In this document: positions 63,161-64,000 of the stretch, in pieces
How the letters are laid out: each line of letters starts with the position of its first letter
Numbering within the stretch: the stretch's first letter is position 1
Source of the DNA: Polydactylus sextarius
Taxonomy: Eukaryota; Chordata; Actinopteri; Polynemidae
Direction: 5' to 3'
DNA length: 64,000 nucleotides
Assembly (NCBI GenBank): GCA_016801845.1
Contig: CM028916.1
Location: 14,070,014-14,134,013, forward strand
Made by a program: the position numbers and the translations under genes
The notes under the pieces: generated by a model
Told to the model about the DNA's origin: nothing
The model's database searches: none
The model's input: the letters and a program-made list of their open reading frames with translations, nothing else

Positions 63161-64000
63161 GTGCATACCAGCTGTGCTCGACAATTTTCGTAAAAGTCTA
63201 CAGCGGAGTTTGCTAATTTAAACCTTTCACCTCTATTTAGTTTTGTTGAACTGGAATTCGAATGATGGAAAAAAGTTGAAACATATGAAGATTGCAAAAG
63301 AAACAAAGAAATTCTGTAGTGAGCTCTGTAGCCTAAATACCGAGCCCTGTTGCAAATAGGCATCCTCCATTATGGCCTTTATTGCAGCTTTAGCTTGGTA
63401 AGATTTTGAAAGATACCTGCAAAATGAACTTTCTACTTACTCAATTACATTTCTGTCATCACAGACTTCTTAGATTCTTTTATGTGCCCCAGTGATGCGT
63501 CACCCAATAAAGAAATTCCACCAGTTTTAACAATGTCCGTTTAGAGAAAACTCAGACTTCGCAGATTTGTGTTTAGTGTGCTAATTCTGTCGCGGTTGCT
63601 CTCGTCGTGCAACTTTTTCCTTGCAGGTTGCAGGTGTTTGCGAAGAATCTCCGCTTTAATGCACATATCACTTTTATTTTCTTGAAACTGTGCACAAAAA
63701 AGTCCAGTTCTGGTGCAGTTTATGAATTCTATAAAACATGCTGCAGCAGGATGAACACTGTTAGCAGGAGTTCAGGATGTGTCCTGAAGACATTCCTGAT
63801 AAGAATCACCCATTAATGTAAGCCAGCATCGACTCTGCTTAATTGCATTAAAAATTGCATTTTAATGTGCACCAGATGAAAAACGTATGTCAGAACCAAA
63901 GAAGCAAAACAAAATATTCTTTTTTTTTTTTTTGCGTGCATCAACTGCAGCCACAAAAATCTCTTGTGTTGGGATGAAACACATAAACACAATGTCGTGC

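Larger units (their letters stand above)
55660..64000 (+). other. Start of intron 2 (continues past the window)
   Basis: Begins with the consensus donor GTAAGTTG. No downstream segment combines a good acceptor, an open phase-1 frame and a good donor; acceptor-like sites at 61,040, 62,328 and 63,627 fail (see rejected items). Holds the Tc1 copy at 57.3 kb and several microsatellites, plus the ORF-dense stretch at 62.3-63.2 kb. Confidence 0.5.

Noticed and set aside
63607..63816. CTTTTTCCTTGCAG acceptor-like site with an open frame
   Set aside because: In phase 1, as needed after exon 2, the frame stops within 20 codons; the 69-codon ATG frame is in another phase and shows no domain.

Overview
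The window looks like vertebrate nuclear DNA, almost certainly from a teleost fish. It is AT-rich with long intergenic and intronic stretches, many (AT)n, (GT)n and (CT)n microsatellites, poly-A/T runs, decayed Tc1/mariner copies, a decayed non-LTR retrotransposon and several non-autonomous DNA-transposon relics. There are no operons, ribosome binding sites or densely packed reading frames. Most six-frame open frames here are chance ORFs or microsatellite translations.

Only one host gene can be supported, on the + strand, and only its 5' end is present. A CpG-rich non-coding first exon lies at about 32,760-33,506 and ends in a consensus donor. A first intron of 21,940 bp follows (33,507-55,446). 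Exon 2 (55,447-55,659) carries the rest of the 5' UTR, an ATG in good Kozak context at 55,584, and 25 codons of a signal peptide, ending in phase 1 at a GTAAGT donor. The remaining 8.3 kb is the start of intron 2; I found no convincing exon 3. The product should be secreted or a type I membrane protein. I do not recognise the gene from the signal peptide alone.

Layout: 1-32,600 is intergenic or upstream DNA. It holds simple repeats, a Tc1-like relic (5,905-6,090, minus), a LINE relic (6,480-7,420, plus), a TIR element (9,589-10,085), a second Tc1-like relic (10,566-10,960) and a perfect 36-bp palindrome (14,240-14,275). From 32,600 to 33,506 are the promoter region and exon 1. Intron 1 is loaded with transposon relics, mostly between 41.5 and 52 kb: a hAT-type MITE with a matching 8-bp target duplication, a foldback element of about 395 bp, a Tc1-like transposase relic, and at least six fragments of one dispersed repeat family. 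Intron 2 holds an internally deleted Tc1 copy bracketed by two microsatellites, long GT repeats, and an ORF-dense segment at 62.3-63.2 kb of unknown nature.

I found no prokaryote-type system, CRISPR array, tRNA or rRNA. The most interesting items are the uORF-rich leader of the split gene and the structured mobile-element relics.
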